Shown piece after piece: positions 46,347 through 54,107 of a DNA stretch of 64,000 bases. A program made the translations under genes and the position numbers. The DNA is from Paraflavitalea devenefica (lineage in GTDB: Bacteria; Bacteroidota; Bacteroidia; Chitinophagales; Chitinophagaceae): the NCBI RefSeq assembly GCF_011759375.1, contig NZ_JAARML010000002.1, positions 1,240,001 through 1,304,000 of the forward strand, read 5' to 3'. Below the pieces are notes generated by a model. The model was not told where the DNA came from, searched no databases, and was given only the letters and a program-made list of their open reading frames with translations. How positions within the stretch are numbered: position 1 is the first letter of the stretch; every line of letters begins with the position of its first letter.

Positions 46347-46465
46347 CAGCTCGATGGATTGAGCCGTAAAAATAAGCCATTTTGAGAGGCAGGCAAGCGG
46401 AACAATACAGGCGCGACCAATGCATGAACAATGATTTTATAAACTGTTGGGAACTGACTAGCAAT

Positions 46466-46503
46466 CCCCCTTCCCGGCCTTCCCGCAGCAGCGGGAGCGG
46501 GGG
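46466..46503. repeat. GC-rich double hairpin, REP-like
   Basis: Outer CCCCC/GGGGG and inner CCCGC-AGCA-GCGGG arms. It lies in the gap between the divergent MbnP gene and the small gene at 46615. The inner CCCGC/GCGGG is common to the elements at 18380 and 36710. Confidence 0.45.
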
Positions 46504-46614
46504 AGGAGTTTACTACATATGGTCAAATCCGTTCATATTGTGGAGTGGTGTACTCAGGTTTTAATACCAGATCAATGGCCTGGTGAGGGCATTGTTTTTA
46601 AACGTTAATAAGGT

Positions 46615-46833
46615 ATGAACACTCAAAATAAAAGGGATGCAGGCAGCCGGAACGGAGATCAGTTAATGATACCCGCTGCTGTTCCTGTAGCCAGACCCCA
46701 TCAAGAAAAGGATCAGCCTGAAGTAACCGTGTACAGGAGTATACCGGCAGGAGCAGCGAAACCTGCACCTGCTGCATTGCCCTTGTTTATGGATGCGCCG
46801 TTGTATAAGGCGCGGGATTATGATCCATTGTAA
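46615..46833 (+). CDS. Small proline/alanine-rich hypothetical protein
   Basis: 72 residues from ATG. Polar, with PAAVPVARPHQEKDQPEV and PAGAAKPAPAALP segments, so probably disordered; no membrane helix or signal. It ends 19 bases before the first DUF1328 gene and could be transcribed with it. No family recognised. Coding status is likely but not certain. Confidence 0.45.
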   Translation: MNTQNKRDAGSRNGDQLMIPAAVPVARPHQEKDQPEVTVYRSIPAGAAKPAPAALPLFMDAPLYKARDYDPL

Positions 46834-46852
46834 ACAATTAAATCTTTTATTT

Positions 46853-47017
46853 ATGTTACGCTGGACAATCATCTTTTTAGTAGTAGCCATTATCGCGGCG
46901 CTTTTCGGATTTGGCGGTATTGCAGCCGGTGCGGCAGGCATAGCCAAGATCCTGTTCTTTATTTTTATCGTACTATTCCTGTTATCGCTGATATTTGGCA
47001 GAACAAGAACACCTTAA
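46853..47017 (+). CDS. DUF1328 small membrane protein, copy 1
   Basis: 54 residues from the ATG at 46853; the longer frame from 46793 adds an unlikely leader. Two membrane helices flank the conserved FGFGGIAAGAAGIAKILFFIFI segment that defines DUF1328 (YtjA-like). Function unknown; such proteins are often stress-induced. The gene and its flanks are duplicated just downstream. Confidence 0.85.
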   Translation: MLRWTIIFLVVAIIAALFGFGGIAAGAAGIAKILFFIFIVLFLLSLIFGRTRTP

Positions 47018-47090
47018 GAGGATAACAAAACAAGCTGTTTTTATAGTATTTGGTGCTTAAAAAGAGCGCAGGCATGCTACTTCTACATAG

Positions 47091-47098
47091 TACCTTTG
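47091..47098 (+). promoter_or_regulatory. Candidate -7 box of the second DUF1328 gene
   Basis: TACCTTTG, an exact TAnnTTTG, 39 bases before the start codon. No clear -33 element. Confidence 0.4.
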
Positions 47099-47137
47099 TG
47101 TAGTGGGGATCTATTGTAAACAATAAAATCCTTGGTT

Positions 47138-47308
47138 ATGTTTCGCTGGTCAATTGTTTTCATAACAATAGCGGTCATCGCCGGGCTCTTTGCGTTTGCC
47201 GGTATCGCAGCCAGTGTTGAAGGTGTTGCGAGGGTCGTGTTCTTTATTTTTATGATCTTGTTTGTTGGATCACTGATAGCGAACAGCATAAGGGCCGATA
47301 AGCAATAA
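47138..47308 (+). CDS. DUF1328 small membrane protein, copy 2
   Basis: 56 residues (ATG at 47138, stop TAA at 47306). MFRWSIVFITIAVIAGLFAF and AGIAASVEGVARVVFFIFMI mirror MLRWTIIFLVVAIIAALFGF and GGIAAGAAGIAKILFFIFIV of the first copy at the same positions. Two membrane helices; same family. The upstream TTGTAAACAATA is also shared with copy 1. It arose by local duplication and has since diverged moderately. Confidence 0.85.
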   Translation: MFRWSIVFITIAVIAGLFAFAGIAASVEGVARVVFFIFMILFVGSLIANSIRADKQ

Positions 47309-47453
47309 TCGCAAAGTGGAGACATGGTGATAAGGTATAGCGTGGCTAATGGAAGGATTACTTCCGTGCAGGGTAGGACTGTATCGTATAAATAAGAAAA
47401 ATCATATAACCTGACAAGCTGTTTTTATAGTATTTTGGCGCTCAAAAAAACGC

Positions 47454-49409
47454 ATGCAGGCGACTTCAACAGCATTGTTCCATAAACGGGTTACCTCAGC
47501 AGGTGTTTTAATTGCTACCGGCATTGTGTTTGGCGACATTGGTACTTCACCATTGTACACACTCAATGCCGTTTTTCATGACCGGGTCATAACGGAAGAC
47601 GTGGCGCTCGGCGCGCTCTCGGCGATCTTCTGGACCCTCTTCTTTCAAACCACGCTGAAATACGTGATCATCACCCTCCAGGCCGATAACAACGGGGAAG
47701 GTGGTATCTTTTCCCTCTATGCGCTTATTCGCCGTTTCTGGGGTAAATGGTTGCTGATTCCGGCCATGGCCGGCGGCGCCTTCCTCATGGCCGATGGCAT
47801 CATTACCCCGCCCATCTCGGTCGCTTCCGCCATTGAAGGCCTGCAGAAGATCAATCCGCATATTAATACCGTTCCCATCATTGTCGTCATTCTCATTGGC
47901 CTCTTCTGCTTCCAGCAATTTGGGACGGAGAAGATCGGGAAGATATTTGGCCCTGTTATGCTCGTATGGTTTACGTTCATCGGCGTACTGGGGCTCATGG
48001 CCATGCGCCATTCACCGGGCGTGTTCAAAGCCCTCAACCCGTATTATGCCTGGGTGATGCTGCGGGAAGTGCCGGGCGGTTTCTGGTTGCTGGGCAGCAT
48101 CTTCCTTTGTACCACCGGGGCCGAGGCCCTGTACAGCGATATGGGCCATTGCGGCCGCAACAATATACGCGTAAGCTGGACGTATATCAAGGTTACGCTC
48201 ATCCTCAGCTACGCGGGGCAAACGGCCTGGCTGCTGCAGCATGTTGGTGAGCCGGTGGGCATTATAAGTCCTTTCTACCATATCGTGCCCGATGCGATCT
48301 TCCTGCCTTCCCTGGTGCTGGCCACCCTGGCTACCATCATTGCCAGCCAGGCGCTCATCAGCGGCTGCTTTACCCTCATCAACGAGGCCATACGGCTGGA
48401 TATATGGCCGCGGCACCGCGTGGTGTTTCCCGGTAACTTTAAAGGGCAGCTCTATATTCCCTTCATCAACTGGTTCCTCATGGCAGGTTGCATCGCTATG
48501 GTATTGCACTTCCGCGAGTCTACGGCCATGGAAGCCGCTTTCGGATTAAGCGTTACGCTTACCATGCTCATGAGCACGGTGCTTATCAACTACTATCTGC
48601 AGGTAAAGCGGGTACCCTTCCCGGTAGTGATGTTCATTACCGGTTTATTCCTGGCCATTGAAATCTCTTTCTTAATTGCCAATTTCCAGAAGATCAAAGA
48701 AGGGGGCTGGATCACGCTCGTCATCGGCGCGGTACTCTTCCTCGTTATGTTTATCTGGCACCGCGGGCGCAACATCAAACGCGCGCTTACCAAACTGGTT
48801 CCGATAGAAAATTACATTGAACTGTTGAAGCGGCTGAGCAGCGATGAAAAGATCCCCAAGTACGCTACCAACCTTGTATACCTCACGCCCTCCGGTTCTT
48901 CGCGTATGGTGGAGCAAACTGCTATTGATTCCATCCTCTCCAAATCGCCCAAGCGGGCCGATATCTATTGGTTTGTGCATGTGAATGTGCTGGATGAACC
49001 TTATGCCTGGCGTTACCGCGTAGAAACCATTGTAAAAAATGACATCTACTTTATTGTTTTCAACTTTGGTTTCCGGGTAGATCCCCGGGTGGATTATTAC
49101 TTCCGGCAGGTGGTGAGCGAATTGGTAAAGACCGGCGAGGTAGATGTATCAGAGCGGCATGAACAGTATTACCAGGAAAGCGCTATTGGTGATTTCCGCT
49201 TCCTGGTGCTGGAGTCCTTCCTGTCCTTTGATAACGACATGCCTTTCCGGAAGAACTTCATTATGAAAAGCTTCTTCAACCTCAAATTGCTCAGTGTAAA
49301 AGAGTCGGTCAACTTCGGTCTCGATCCCAGCAATGTCACCGTGGAGAAATACCCGGTCGTGGTAACGCCCGTTGTGCACGAACAGTTGGTGCGGGAGAAG
49401 GTTGGTTGA
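47454..49409 (+). CDS. kup: Kup-type low-affinity potassium transporter
   Basis: 651 residues. The N-terminal GIVFGDIGTSPLYT motif, twelve membrane helices through about residue 440, GEGGIFSLYALIRR and GAEALYSDMGHCG are diagnostic of the KUP family, followed by a cytosolic C-terminal domain. It takes up potassium with protons. The start lies inside the second copy of a duplicated stretch (GACAAGCTGTTTTTATAG). The leader of about 18 residues before the first helix is normal, so the ATG at 47454 is acceptable. Confidence 0.93.
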   Translation: MQATSTALFHKRVTSAGVLIATGIVFGDIGTSPLYTLNAVFHDRVITEDVALGALSAIFWTLFFQTTLKYVIITLQADNNGEGGIFSLYALIRRFWGKWLLIPAMAGGAFLMADGIITPPISVASAIEGLQKINPHINTVPIIVVILIGLFCFQQFGTEKIGKIFGPVMLVWFTFIGVLGLMAMRHSPGVFKALNPYYAWVMLREVPGGFWLLGSIFLCTTGAEALYSDMGHCGRNNIRVSWTYIKVTLILSYAGQTAWLLQHVGEPVGIISPFYHIVPDAIFLPSLVLATLATIIASQALISGCFTLINEAIRLDIWPRHRVVFPGNFKGQLYIPFINWFLMAGCIAMVLHFRESTAMEAAFGLSVTLTMLMSTVLINYYLQVKRVPFPVVMFITGLFLAIEISFLIANFQKIKEGGWITLVIGAVLFLVMFIWHRGRNIKRALTKLVPIENYIELLKRLSSDEKIPKYATNLVYLTPSGSSRMVEQTAIDSILSKSPKRADIYWFVHVNVLDEPYAWRYRVETIVKNDIYFIVFNFGFRVDPRVDYYFRQVVSELVKTGEVDVSERHEQYYQESAIGDFRFLVLESFLSFDNDMPFRKNFIMKSFFNLKLLSVKESVNFGLDPSNVTVEKYPVVVTPVVHEQLVREKVG

Positions 49410-49425
49410 ACCCCGTTTATTTCCA

Positions 49426-49458
49426 TTTGGGTGGAATGATGCCGCGCACTTATCTTTA
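49426..49458 (+). promoter_or_regulatory. Candidate promoter of the response-regulator gene
   Basis: TTTG (49426-49429), a 21-base spacer, and TATCTTTA (49451-49458), seven of eight to the -7 consensus, 25 bases before the start codon. Confidence 0.45.
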
Positions 49459-49482
49459 CTGTAGACGCTAAACCGGCACGAT

Positions 49483-49893
49483 ATGGAACCAAGTAACCTG
49501 AGAATTCTAATGGCCGATGATGATGAGGAAGACCTCGAACTGATTGAAGAAGCCATTCTCGACGTACAGCCCGGCGCAGAGGTGGTTAAATTTTTAAATG
49601 GACGCACTACCCTCGAATACCTCAATGCAAGTCCCGACAGCGAGCTGCCCTGCCTCATTATTCTTGATTACAACATGCCCGAAATGACGGGCGCCCAGGT
49701 GCTGGCCTATATGCAAACACAGGAACGGTACCAGACCATTCCTAAAATTGTACTAAGTACGTCCAATGCCTCCCCGCACATACAGGAATGCCTCCGCAAT
49801 GGCGCTGTGGAATATTTTGTGAAACCCGACAGTATTAAAGGATTTCACAAGCTCGCCACTAAATTTCTGGCCATTTGTAATCACCGAGGCTGA
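49483..49893 (+). CDS. Receiver-only response regulator (Rcp1-like)
   Basis: 136 residues, one receiver domain with the acid pocket MADDDEEDLE (10-18), phospho-acceptor Asp62 in LDYNMPEMTG, the switch STSN and the lysine in VKPDS. No output domain, so it works through protein contacts. The convergent PAS histidine kinase abuts it with no gap: the two stop codons together form TGATCA. This arrangement, and the Rcp1-type sequence, suggest that the two proteins form a pair. Confidence 0.9.
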   Translation: MEPSNLRILMADDDEEDLELIEEAILDVQPGAEVVKFLNGRTTLEYLNASPDSELPCLIILDYNMPEMTGAQVLAYMQTQERYQTIPKIVLSTSNASPHIQECLRNGAVEYFVKPDSIKGFHKLATKFLAICNHRG

Positions 49894-51543
49894 TCAGTCT
49901 TGAGGCAGGTAAATGGTGAAGCTGGCGCCTTCACCGGGTATTCCGGTAGCCTGGATAAACCCTTTGTGGTGCTGGACAATTTTTTTACAGATAGCAAGGC
50001 CGATACCCGTTCCTTTTGCTTCCACGAGATTATCCAACCGCTGGAACAGTTCAAAGATCTTCTGGCTAAAGCGGGGATCAAATCCAATACCATTATCGGT
50101 TACCTGGAGTTTATAATATGCTTTGTGGGGGTCTGCTTCTTCCCCTTTGATGGCATATCCTTTTACCACCTTGCTCTCTATTTTAATCACACCATCCCGG
50201 GCGGGGTGCTTATACTTAATGGAATTATTGATTAAGTTAAACAGGAGTTGTTTCACCTGGAAAGGAACCGCCCGTAAGGGCATCAGTTTGCCCGTTTCCA
50301 GGCGGATGTTTTTTTGTTCCAGCTCTTCGGCATGAAAAAAAGCTATCTCCTGAATGATTTCATGGAGGTCTACTTCATGATGACCTTCGGCATTCAAAGT
50401 TGTTATAGCATACACCAGCAGGTCTTCAAGAATTTGCTGCATTCGCTCTGCTGCTTTAACAGCCCGGTTTAAATATTCCCTTGATTTAGGATCCAGTTGA
50501 TGGGCGGTGTTTTCTGCTATATAGCCATTATAAGTGCGGATCTTGCGCAGCGGTTCCTTCATATCGTGTGAAGCAGCATACACAAACGCTTCCAGCTCCT
50601 TATTTTGAAATTCAAGCTGGGCCAGGTACGCTTTCAACTGGTCTTCGGCCAGCTTTCTTTCCGTCAGATCGCGGGTCACCTTGGAGAACGCGATCACCTT
50701 ATTTTGGTCATCATGCAAGGCGGTTAATACAATGCTGCCCCAGAAAGCGCTGCCATCCTTTCTTCTTCTCCAGCCTTCGTGGACCGCTTTTCCTTGTTCA
50801 GTGGCCTGCCGCAGCAATTGCAGGGGCAGACCTCGCTGCCGGTCGTCCGGGAGGTAAAATTCCTCGAAGCTTTTACCTACAATTTCTTTCTCTTTATATC
50901 CTTTGATCTTTTGGGCGCCCTTATTCCAGTTTTGAATAATTCCTTCCTTACTTAATAAAATAATCGCATAATCTTCTACTTCTTCAATCATCTTGTGGTA
51001 GCGCTCTTCACTTTTTTCCAGTTCCTCCATTTTGGTTACTACCTGTTTCTCCAGGGAAACTGCCAATGACCGGTATTGAGCTTCGCTTTCCCGCAAGGCC
51101 AGTTCTGTACGCTTCAGGTCCGTAATGTCCACCAGCATATTAATAGCTCCGGTCATCCTGCCTGTGGCATCAAAAATGGGTTGGGGATGGGGGGCTACAT
51201 GGCGGGCTGAACCATCCGGCCGTACAACAATAATTTCTTCACCATTTACCGGCCGCTGTTCCTTCAGGCATACCGCCATCGGGCAGGTATCCAGTGGAAG
51301 CTCGTTGCCGTCTGTCTGCAGGATCTTAAAGGAACCGCACCACACCTCCTGGCCGATTACGGGCTCCCGGCCCCACAGAACGGCCGCCGCCCGGTTGTAC
51401 TGCATGATGATGCCTTCGGTATCAGTGGTATATACGGCTACCGGCAGCAGGTCCAATAACTGGTCACCCGGGGAATGGCCCTCCCTTACACTGCTTGCCA
51501 ACGTTGACGCTAAACCATTCAGGAATCCCCCTTGCTGCATCAT
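49894..51543 (-). CDS. Cytosolic PAS-domain sensor histidine kinase
   Basis: 549 residues without membrane helices. PAS 1 (about 27-145) with LLDLLPVAVYTTDTEGIIMQYN, a short coiled coil (about 145-182), PAS 2 with PAC (about 183-300), a second coil, the H-box VYAASHDMKEPLRK (His326), the N-box LLFNLINNSIKY, and G-boxes DNGIGFDP and GTGIGLAICKK. The H-box is of the phytochrome-like/bacteriophytochrome class, which commonly partners Rcp1-type receivers. It may sense redox or a small ligand. It is convergent with the receiver gene at 49483. Confidence 0.9.
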   Translation of the reverse strand: MMQQGGFLNGLASTLASSVREGHSPGDQLLDLLPVAVYTTDTEGIIMQYNRAAAVLWGREPVIGQEVWCGSFKILQTDGNELPLDTCPMAVCLKEQRPVNGEEIIVVRPDGSARHVAPHPQPIFDATGRMTGAINMLVDITDLKRTELALRESEAQYRSLAVSLEKQVVTKMEELEKSEERYHKMIEEVEDYAIILLSKEGIIQNWNKGAQKIKGYKEKEIVGKSFEEFYLPDDRQRGLPLQLLRQATEQGKAVHEGWRRRKDGSAFWGSIVLTALHDDQNKVIAFSKVTRDLTERKLAEDQLKAYLAQLEFQNKELEAFVYAASHDMKEPLRKIRTYNGYIAENTAHQLDPKSREYLNRAVKAAERMQQILEDLLVYAITTLNAEGHHEVDLHEIIQEIAFFHAEELEQKNIRLETGKLMPLRAVPFQVKQLLFNLINNSIKYKHPARDGVIKIESKVVKGYAIKGEEADPHKAYYKLQVTDNGIGFDPRFSQKIFELFQRLDNLVEAKGTGIGLAICKKIVQHHKGFIQATGIPGEGASFTIYLPQD

Positions 51544-51666
51544 GCCTCATTTATTGGTTATTATTAAAGGTAGGCAATTCAGCCTGGCTACGCATTAAAA
51601 AGGAATTAAGAGGTTGATAAGTAATCCAATACCAATTTTATACCAGATGGAGTACCTTAGTCTTCC

Positions 51667-52035
51667 ATGACCACCCAACTGGAACAGTATTACCTCAGCA
51701 AGCCGGAGCCTTACCAGGGCTGTCTCCTGGCCCTGCGGCATATTATTGTAAATGCCCATCCTGGTATTGTGCATGAACGTAAATTCCAGATCCCGTTCTT
51801 CACCTATAAAGGCAAAAAGCTGGGTTATCTCTGGCTGAACCGTAAAAAGCTGATGCTGGGATTTTGTCTCGATAAAAGTTTGCAGGAAGTGGTGCCGGGC
51901 GTAAAGCCTAAAGACCGGTATGAGTCATTCCAGGTAGATCCCAATGAAGACCTGCCGGTAGAACTGATCCTGCAAAAGCTGCACTACTACCTGAAGCGGA
52001 TTGATGAAGGGGAAGAACGTCCGGCAAGCGTATAA
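51667..52035 (+). CDS. DUF1801 (YdhG-like) protein
   Basis: 122 residues, single domain. HERKFQIPFFTYKGKKLGYLWLNRKKLMLGF is the DUF1801 core (related to the SufE/frataxin-like YdhG fold), and LVLQ-like KLHYYLKRIDEG forms the last helix. Cytosolic. Function unknown; some relatives are suggested to bind iron. It is alone in its transcription unit. Confidence 0.8.
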   Translation: MTTQLEQYYLSKPEPYQGCLLALRHIIVNAHPGIVHERKFQIPFFTYKGKKLGYLWLNRKKLMLGFCLDKSLQEVVPGVKPKDRYESFQVDPNEDLPVELILQKLHYYLKRIDEGEERPASV

Positions 52036-52130
52036 CTTTACCTTACTTTCCGGCTCTGGCCCTACATTGGCGCAAGTATGCAGCCCGGCCTTGGGCGGTT
52101 GGGTACTTGTGCCTCTCTAGTTGAGCATAC

Positions 52131-52310
52131 AAAAAAAAGCCCCGCATGGAAATGCAGGGCGAACACTAATCAAATTCGTTAACCATTAAACCTTATCCTT
52201 TTTATTATAACAAGTAAATGCGCTTTGTGTACTAAAAGCAACAGGTACTTTTTTTTCAGGATACTGACTATTTGATGTACATCAATCCTAAACAACACTA
52301 AGTGGTCATT
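52131..52310. repeat. Degenerate copy of the structured repeat
   Basis: It shares with the block at 52465 the A-run, GCCCCGCATGGAAATGC hairpin, GTTAACCATTAA, CCTTATCCTTT, TATAACAAGTAA, TACTAAA-GCAACAGG, a T-run and TATTTGAT-T-CATCAA, in the same order. The hairpin has one mismatch here, and the terminator stem is largely lost. It is probably a decayed copy. Confidence 0.6.
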
Positions 52311-52414
52311 AAATCGATGGCTATACATCAATAAAATGCTCTGCGAAGGCTTGCAGTCTCGCAGTTCTATTATATGGCTTGCAGCCATATCCTGCTGCCG
52401 TTTGTTTCATAGGT

Positions 52415-52453
52415 CGCATAGTTTATACTACACTGTTTAATGGTTAGTGCCTA
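52415..52453. repeat. 39-base repeat, copy 1
   Basis: CGCATAGTTTATACTACAC and the following bases through TAATGGTTAGTGCCTA match 53990-54028 at 34 of 39 positions without gaps. Both copies have TTTG 8-16 bases before. It may carry a promoter, as the candidate RNA starts within it. Confidence 0.55.
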
Positions 52454-52588
52454 ATCAACTGCTCCAAAAAAATGCCCCGCATGGAAATGCGGGGCGCGCT
52501 AGTTGAATTGCGTTAACCATTAACCTTATCCTTTATAGTTATAACAAGTAAGCCTGCCTGCTGTACTAAAGGCAACAGGCATTTTTTT
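52437..52588 (+). ncRNA. Candidate structured small RNA
   Basis: Nested perfect stems: TTAATGGTTA (52437-52446) with TAACCATTAA (52514-52523), TCAACT (52455-52460) with AGTTGA (52501-52506), and GCCCCGCAT (52474-52482) with ATGCGGGGC (52487-52495) closed by a GGAA tetraloop. A terminator follows: TGCCTG/CAGGCA-type stem (52555-52581) and seven T (52582-52588). Such nesting plus a rho-independent end fits a stand-alone RNA of about 150 bases. The inner hairpin alone could instead be a terminator on the minus strand, but no minus-strand gene feeds it. Confidence 0.45.
52553..52588 (+). terminator. Rho-independent terminator of the candidate RNA
   Basis: GCCTGCTG (52556-52563) pairs with CAACAGGC (52573-52580), with one mismatch, followed by A and seven T. 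Confidence 0.6.
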
Positions 52589-52789
52589 CGACAAGTCAAT
52601 TATTTGATATGCATCAACCTGTAGCGGAACTAAGTAGTTGTCCCAATGGCGGCCCAACAGGTCTTCCTGTCTGTATGACTTTCTCTTTGGCACAGAGATC
52701 CGGTTATAGAGGGTAGGGGCTGGATATACTCCTTCTCTGAAACGCCCGTGGCTGTAAGCGGCTTTCTGCGCATAGGCCTCAGCGACTTT

Positions 52790-52818
52790 AAAAGAAACAG
52801 GGGCACAAAGCCCCTGTA
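52790..52818 (-). terminator. Terminator of the small leftward gene
   Basis: CAGGGGC-ACAAA-GCCCCTG is a perfect 7-bp stem. On the minus strand it is followed by TTTCTTTT, and it lies 66 bases after the stop of the gene at 52884. Confidence 0.55.
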
Positions 52819-52883
52819 ATCAATTCCGGTAAATCTGGTTAAGTTACAACTTGCACTAAAGTGTGGCAAGGGAAAACGACCTA

Positions 52884-53126
52884 CTATGGCGATGGAGTGG
52901 GTGTCTCAACAGGATCATTAGGCGGAATGGGGGAGTCGGTCATTGATGGTAAGGATGCTTCCTTTTTCCGGCGGTTAATTTCTGCAACAAGCGCGTCTGT
53001 ACTTGCTTTGTATTGCAGGATTTCGTCCTGAGTGCCACTAATAAAAGCCCTGGTAAATCGTTGCGTTTCTTCTGCCAGCAAGTCAACTAAAGTTGGCAAG
53101 TCTAATTGCTGATAGTTTCGATCCAT
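52884..53126 (-). CDS. Small hypothetical protein
   Basis: 80 residues from the ATG at 53126. A helical first part (DLPTLVDLLAEETQRFTRAFISG, then a Lys/Glu-rich helix through about 55) and a Pro/Thr-rich disordered tail. No signal or membrane helix. The gene is followed by a good terminator, which supports transcription. No family recognised. Confidence 0.6.
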   Translation of the reverse strand: MDRNYQQLDLPTLVDLLAEETQRFTRAFISGTQDEILQYKASTDALVAEINRRKKEASLPSMTDSPIPPNDPVETPTPSP

Positions 53127-53393
53127 AATCAAAAGAGGCCGCAAATACTACACCAACTGTTTATTCCTAAGGGTTTACACTCACTGTTGGATGGATGGCC
53201 TTTATACTATTCCTGGGTGATGTAGAATTTTGTCTACAAAACTGGCTATGTTCCCGCTGCTTGTTGCGATGGCCGGATATCTTTTTTGCTACAAATTAGA
53301 TCTTTCCTTAATTTCCTTTGTTGTTAATTGGTCCCATAATTGCCTTATTAAAGCGTAAACCGCCGTGCCTTCAATAACCTAATAATTACTCCT

Positions 53394-53813
53394 ATGCAAA
53401 ATCTCCCACGCCTCCTGCTTATTGATGATAATGAAGATGATCTATACATTTTACGACTGGCCTTCGAAACCATTCGTGAACCTGTTCAATGTATGGTGGA
53501 GACGGATAGTGAGATGGCCTTGAGCCGGTTACTGGAACAGAGCATCGTTCCCCTTCCTGATTGTATATTCTTAGACTTAAACATGCCCAAGGTTGGCGGC
53601 ATGGAGCTGCTGGCTGCTATTAGATCCATTTCTCTCTATGACGATATCCCGGTGATCATACACAGTACTTCCACGGCCCAGAAAGATATAGAGCAGGCAA
53701 AAGCATCAGGAGCCAACTGGTATTTACCGAAAGCCTCCAACTTTGCCCTGCTGTGCAAAAGCCTGCAGGAGCTTTTCCCCGCTGTTAAAAAAAGGGTTAC
53801 TCCCGTATTATAA
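53394..53813 (+). CDS. Receiver-only response regulator (Rcp1-like)
   Basis: 139 residues, single receiver domain: LLIDDNEDDLYIL acid pocket, phospho-acceptor Asp61 in FLDLNMPKVGG, the switch STST, and the lysine in LPKAS. No output domain. Same class as the receiver at 49483 but clearly different in sequence. No kinase is adjacent. It could share the PAS kinase 2 kb away. Confidence 0.88.
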   Translation: MQNLPRLLLIDDNEDDLYILRLAFETIREPVQCMVETDSEMALSRLLEQSIVPLPDCIFLDLNMPKVGGMELLAAIRSISLYDDIPVIIHSTSTAQKDIEQAKASGANWYLPKASNFALLCKSLQELFPAVKKRVTPVL

Positions 53814-53835
53814 TGTTATCGTAGAGCGTAACACA

Positions 53836-53861
53836 AAACCCTCCGGGGAACCGGAGGGTTT
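53836..53861. terminator. Terminator after the response-regulator gene
   Basis: AAACCCTCCGG and CCGGAGGGTTT make a perfect 11-bp stem with a GGAA tetraloop, 23 bases after the stop codon. Confidence 0.75.
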
Positions 53862-53989
53862 GCACATAAATGAAACACTATATGTTGCTCTTTGCACAAG
53901 AAGAAAAAAAAGTTCTACGGTCTGCGGTGATGTAAATTTGTCCCGAAATCCTGCCCGCAACAAATATTCCGGCGCCTGTTTGCTATTTA

Positions 53990-54028
53990 CGCATAGTTTA
54001 TCCTACACCGAATAATGGTTAGTACCTA
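53990..54028. repeat. 39-base repeat, copy 2
   Basis: Second copy of the repeat at 52415-52453 (34 of 39 identical), about 80 bases before the start of the gene at 54108. Here it is not followed by the nested stems. Confidence 0.5.
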
Positions 54029-54107
54029 CTGCAGCCAGTTGGTACAGGCCGACTCCCTTTCCTGCAGGGCACAACAGTTGTATCAATAGGGGTAAAACAC
54101 TGATCGT

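Larger units (their letters stand above)
52036..52883. other. Repeat-rich intergenic region without a protein gene
   Basis: About 850 bases. The minus-strand frames at 52179-52388 and 52630-52869 look non-coding. The region holds two related blocks of about 180 bases (52131-52310 and 52465-52640, offset 334) and a 39-base repeat (52415-52453). It ends with a hairpin at 52798. The second block is the candidate structured RNA. Confidence 0.6.

Noticed and set aside
52179..52388. 69-residue minus-strand frame
   Set aside because: Lies across the decayed repeat block and shows no conserved counterpart in the intact block.
52131..52640. CRISPR-like spaced repeats
   Set aside because: Only two related blocks of about 180 bases, with diverged copies, no short constant repeats and no cas genes.
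52630..52869. 79-residue minus-strand frame
   Set aside because: Contains the terminator of the next gene within its first third and has no recognisable features.
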